Source: an uncultured Pseudomonadota bacterium
Lineage (GTDB): Bacteria > Myxococcota > UBA796
Length of the DNA stretch: 7,196 nt
Assembly: GCA_913040875.1 (NCBI GenBank)
Contig: CAJWHX010000168.1
Coordinates: 1 to 7,196, forward strand
Direction: 5' to 3'
Below are positions 7,002 through 7,196 of this stretch, in pieces. The position numbers and the translations under genes were made by a program. Position 1 is the stretch's first letter; the number at the start of each line of letters is the position of its first letter. Under the pieces are notes generated by a model, which made no database searches, had not been told where the DNA came from, and was given only the letters and a program-made list of their open reading frames with translations.

Positions 7002-7172
7002 CTTTTCATCTAAAATAAAAGTATTTGAAGCCAGAAATTTATCTCTTGCAATTTTATGAAGATCGTATAAGCTTTCATTCTTAGATACTCTTAATACCTC
7101 GTAATTTAAGCTTGGGATTCCTGACCTCATTAAAGCTGATTTAATCAGTATATTTAAAGAATCTTCAGACAT
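6909..7172 (-). CDS. Unrecognised AT-rich gene, 5' part only, truncated at the junction
   Basis: A minus-strand frame begins with MSEDSLNILIKSALMRSGIP, continues through SLNYEVLRVSKNESLYDLHK and FILDEKLEKYGQFNIEKEIN, and runs to a stop inside the J gene. Only the residues encoded upstream of about position 6960 (roughly the first 70 of 87) can belong to the original protein. The last ones (HFKIQCGYSSISGC) are antisense of the J gene and not native. The amino-acid make-up is plausible for a real soluble helical N-terminus, rich in Lys, Glu, Ile, Leu and Asn as expected at 27% G+C. I do not recognise the family. ATG 7172 is preceded by an A/T stretch (7181-7196) and has no clear ribosome binding site, so the start is uncertain. 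It could also be a chance frame in AT-rich DNA. Confidence 0.4.
   Translation of the reverse strand: MSEDSLNILIKSALMRSGIPSLNYEVLRVSKNESLYDLHKIARDKFLASNTFILDEKLEKYGQFNIEKEINGNHFKIQCGYSSISGC
6950..6970. other. Breakpoint between eCIS DNA and unrelated AT-rich DNA
   Basis: Homology to the J family ends here and base composition changes sharply. Hand counts give about 47% G+C in the 240 bases before 6960 and about 27% in the 236 bases after it. An antisense reading frame is cut at the same place. The hexamer ATTTCC occurs twice, about ten bases apart, across the junction, which might be microhomology or chance. There are no inverted repeats at the border that would mark an insertion sequence end, and the other end of any insert lies outside the window. 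Confidence 0.7.
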
Positions 7173-7180
7173 TAGGCTGC

Positions 7181-7196
7181 TATATATAAATATATA
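7181..7196. repeat. Alternating A/T tract at the window end
   Basis: TATATATAAATATATA is an imperfect palindrome of pure A/T that ends the window. It lies just upstream of the minus-strand start codon. It could include a -10-like element or merely reflect low-complexity sequence at a contig end. No matching -35 element can be seen because the window stops. Confidence 0.4.

Noticed and set aside
7181..7196. Promoter for the minus-strand gene in the A/T tract
   Set aside because: A TATATA string is expected by chance here, it stands too close to the start codon, and any -35 element would be outside the window.
1..7196. tRNA, rRNA, CRISPR array or insertion sequence ends
   Set aside because: I saw no cloverleaf-like sequence, regularly spaced repeats, transposase fragment or paired terminal inverted repeats, including at the junction near 6960.

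Overview
This window carries part of the baseplate and tube-adaptor section of an extracellular contractile injection system (eCIS; the Afp/PVC/MAC-type phage-tail-like particle family) from a bacterium. Four of its genes match known core parts: a LysM-containing tube-initiator protein (Afp7-like), a gp27/phage-protein-D-type hub (related to the N-terminal part of Afp8/VgrG), a gp25-type baseplate wedge protein (Afp9-like) and a very large baseplate J protein (Afp11-like). This combination, above all the CIS-tube/LysM protein with the roughly 1000-residue J protein, points to an eCIS rather than an ordinary myophage tail or a T6SS. No phage head, replication or lysis gene is seen. The host cannot be named. 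G+C is about 47% in the 240 bases before position 6960 (hand count), the one clear Shine-Dalgarno site (AGGAG) is of normal bacterial type, and all genes start with ATG.

Layout: 1-93 is a short leader that may hold the last codons of an upstream gene. 94-1800 encodes a 568-residue protein I do not recognise. It is mostly low-complexity, has no cysteine, carries two helix-turn-helix-like motifs and an arginine-rich patch, and ends in a charged helical region. 1804-2475 is the tube initiator, 2563-3582 the hub, 3638-4021 gp25 and 4059 to about 6960 the J protein. All lie on the + strand with gaps of 3 to 87 bases and look like one operon. Inferred assembly: the LysM protein joins the inner tube to the hub, the hub forms the centre of the baseplate, and gp25 and J form the surrounding wedges. 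The sheath, tube, spike/PAAR, ATPase, tape-measure and fibre genes are not in the window. Notably, no gpV-like spike or PAAR-tip gene lies between the hub and the J gene, where related clusters often carry one.

At about 6950-6970 the J gene stops abruptly, inside its conserved baseplate J region (just after a RAVTA-type motif). The following 236 bases are only about 27% G+C and hold the 5' part of an unrecognised gene on the opposite strand, itself cut off at the same junction. The window therefore has a sharp breakpoint between two unlike pieces of DNA: an insertion or rearrangement that broke the baseplate gene, or a chimeric assembly join. The sequence alone cannot decide between these.
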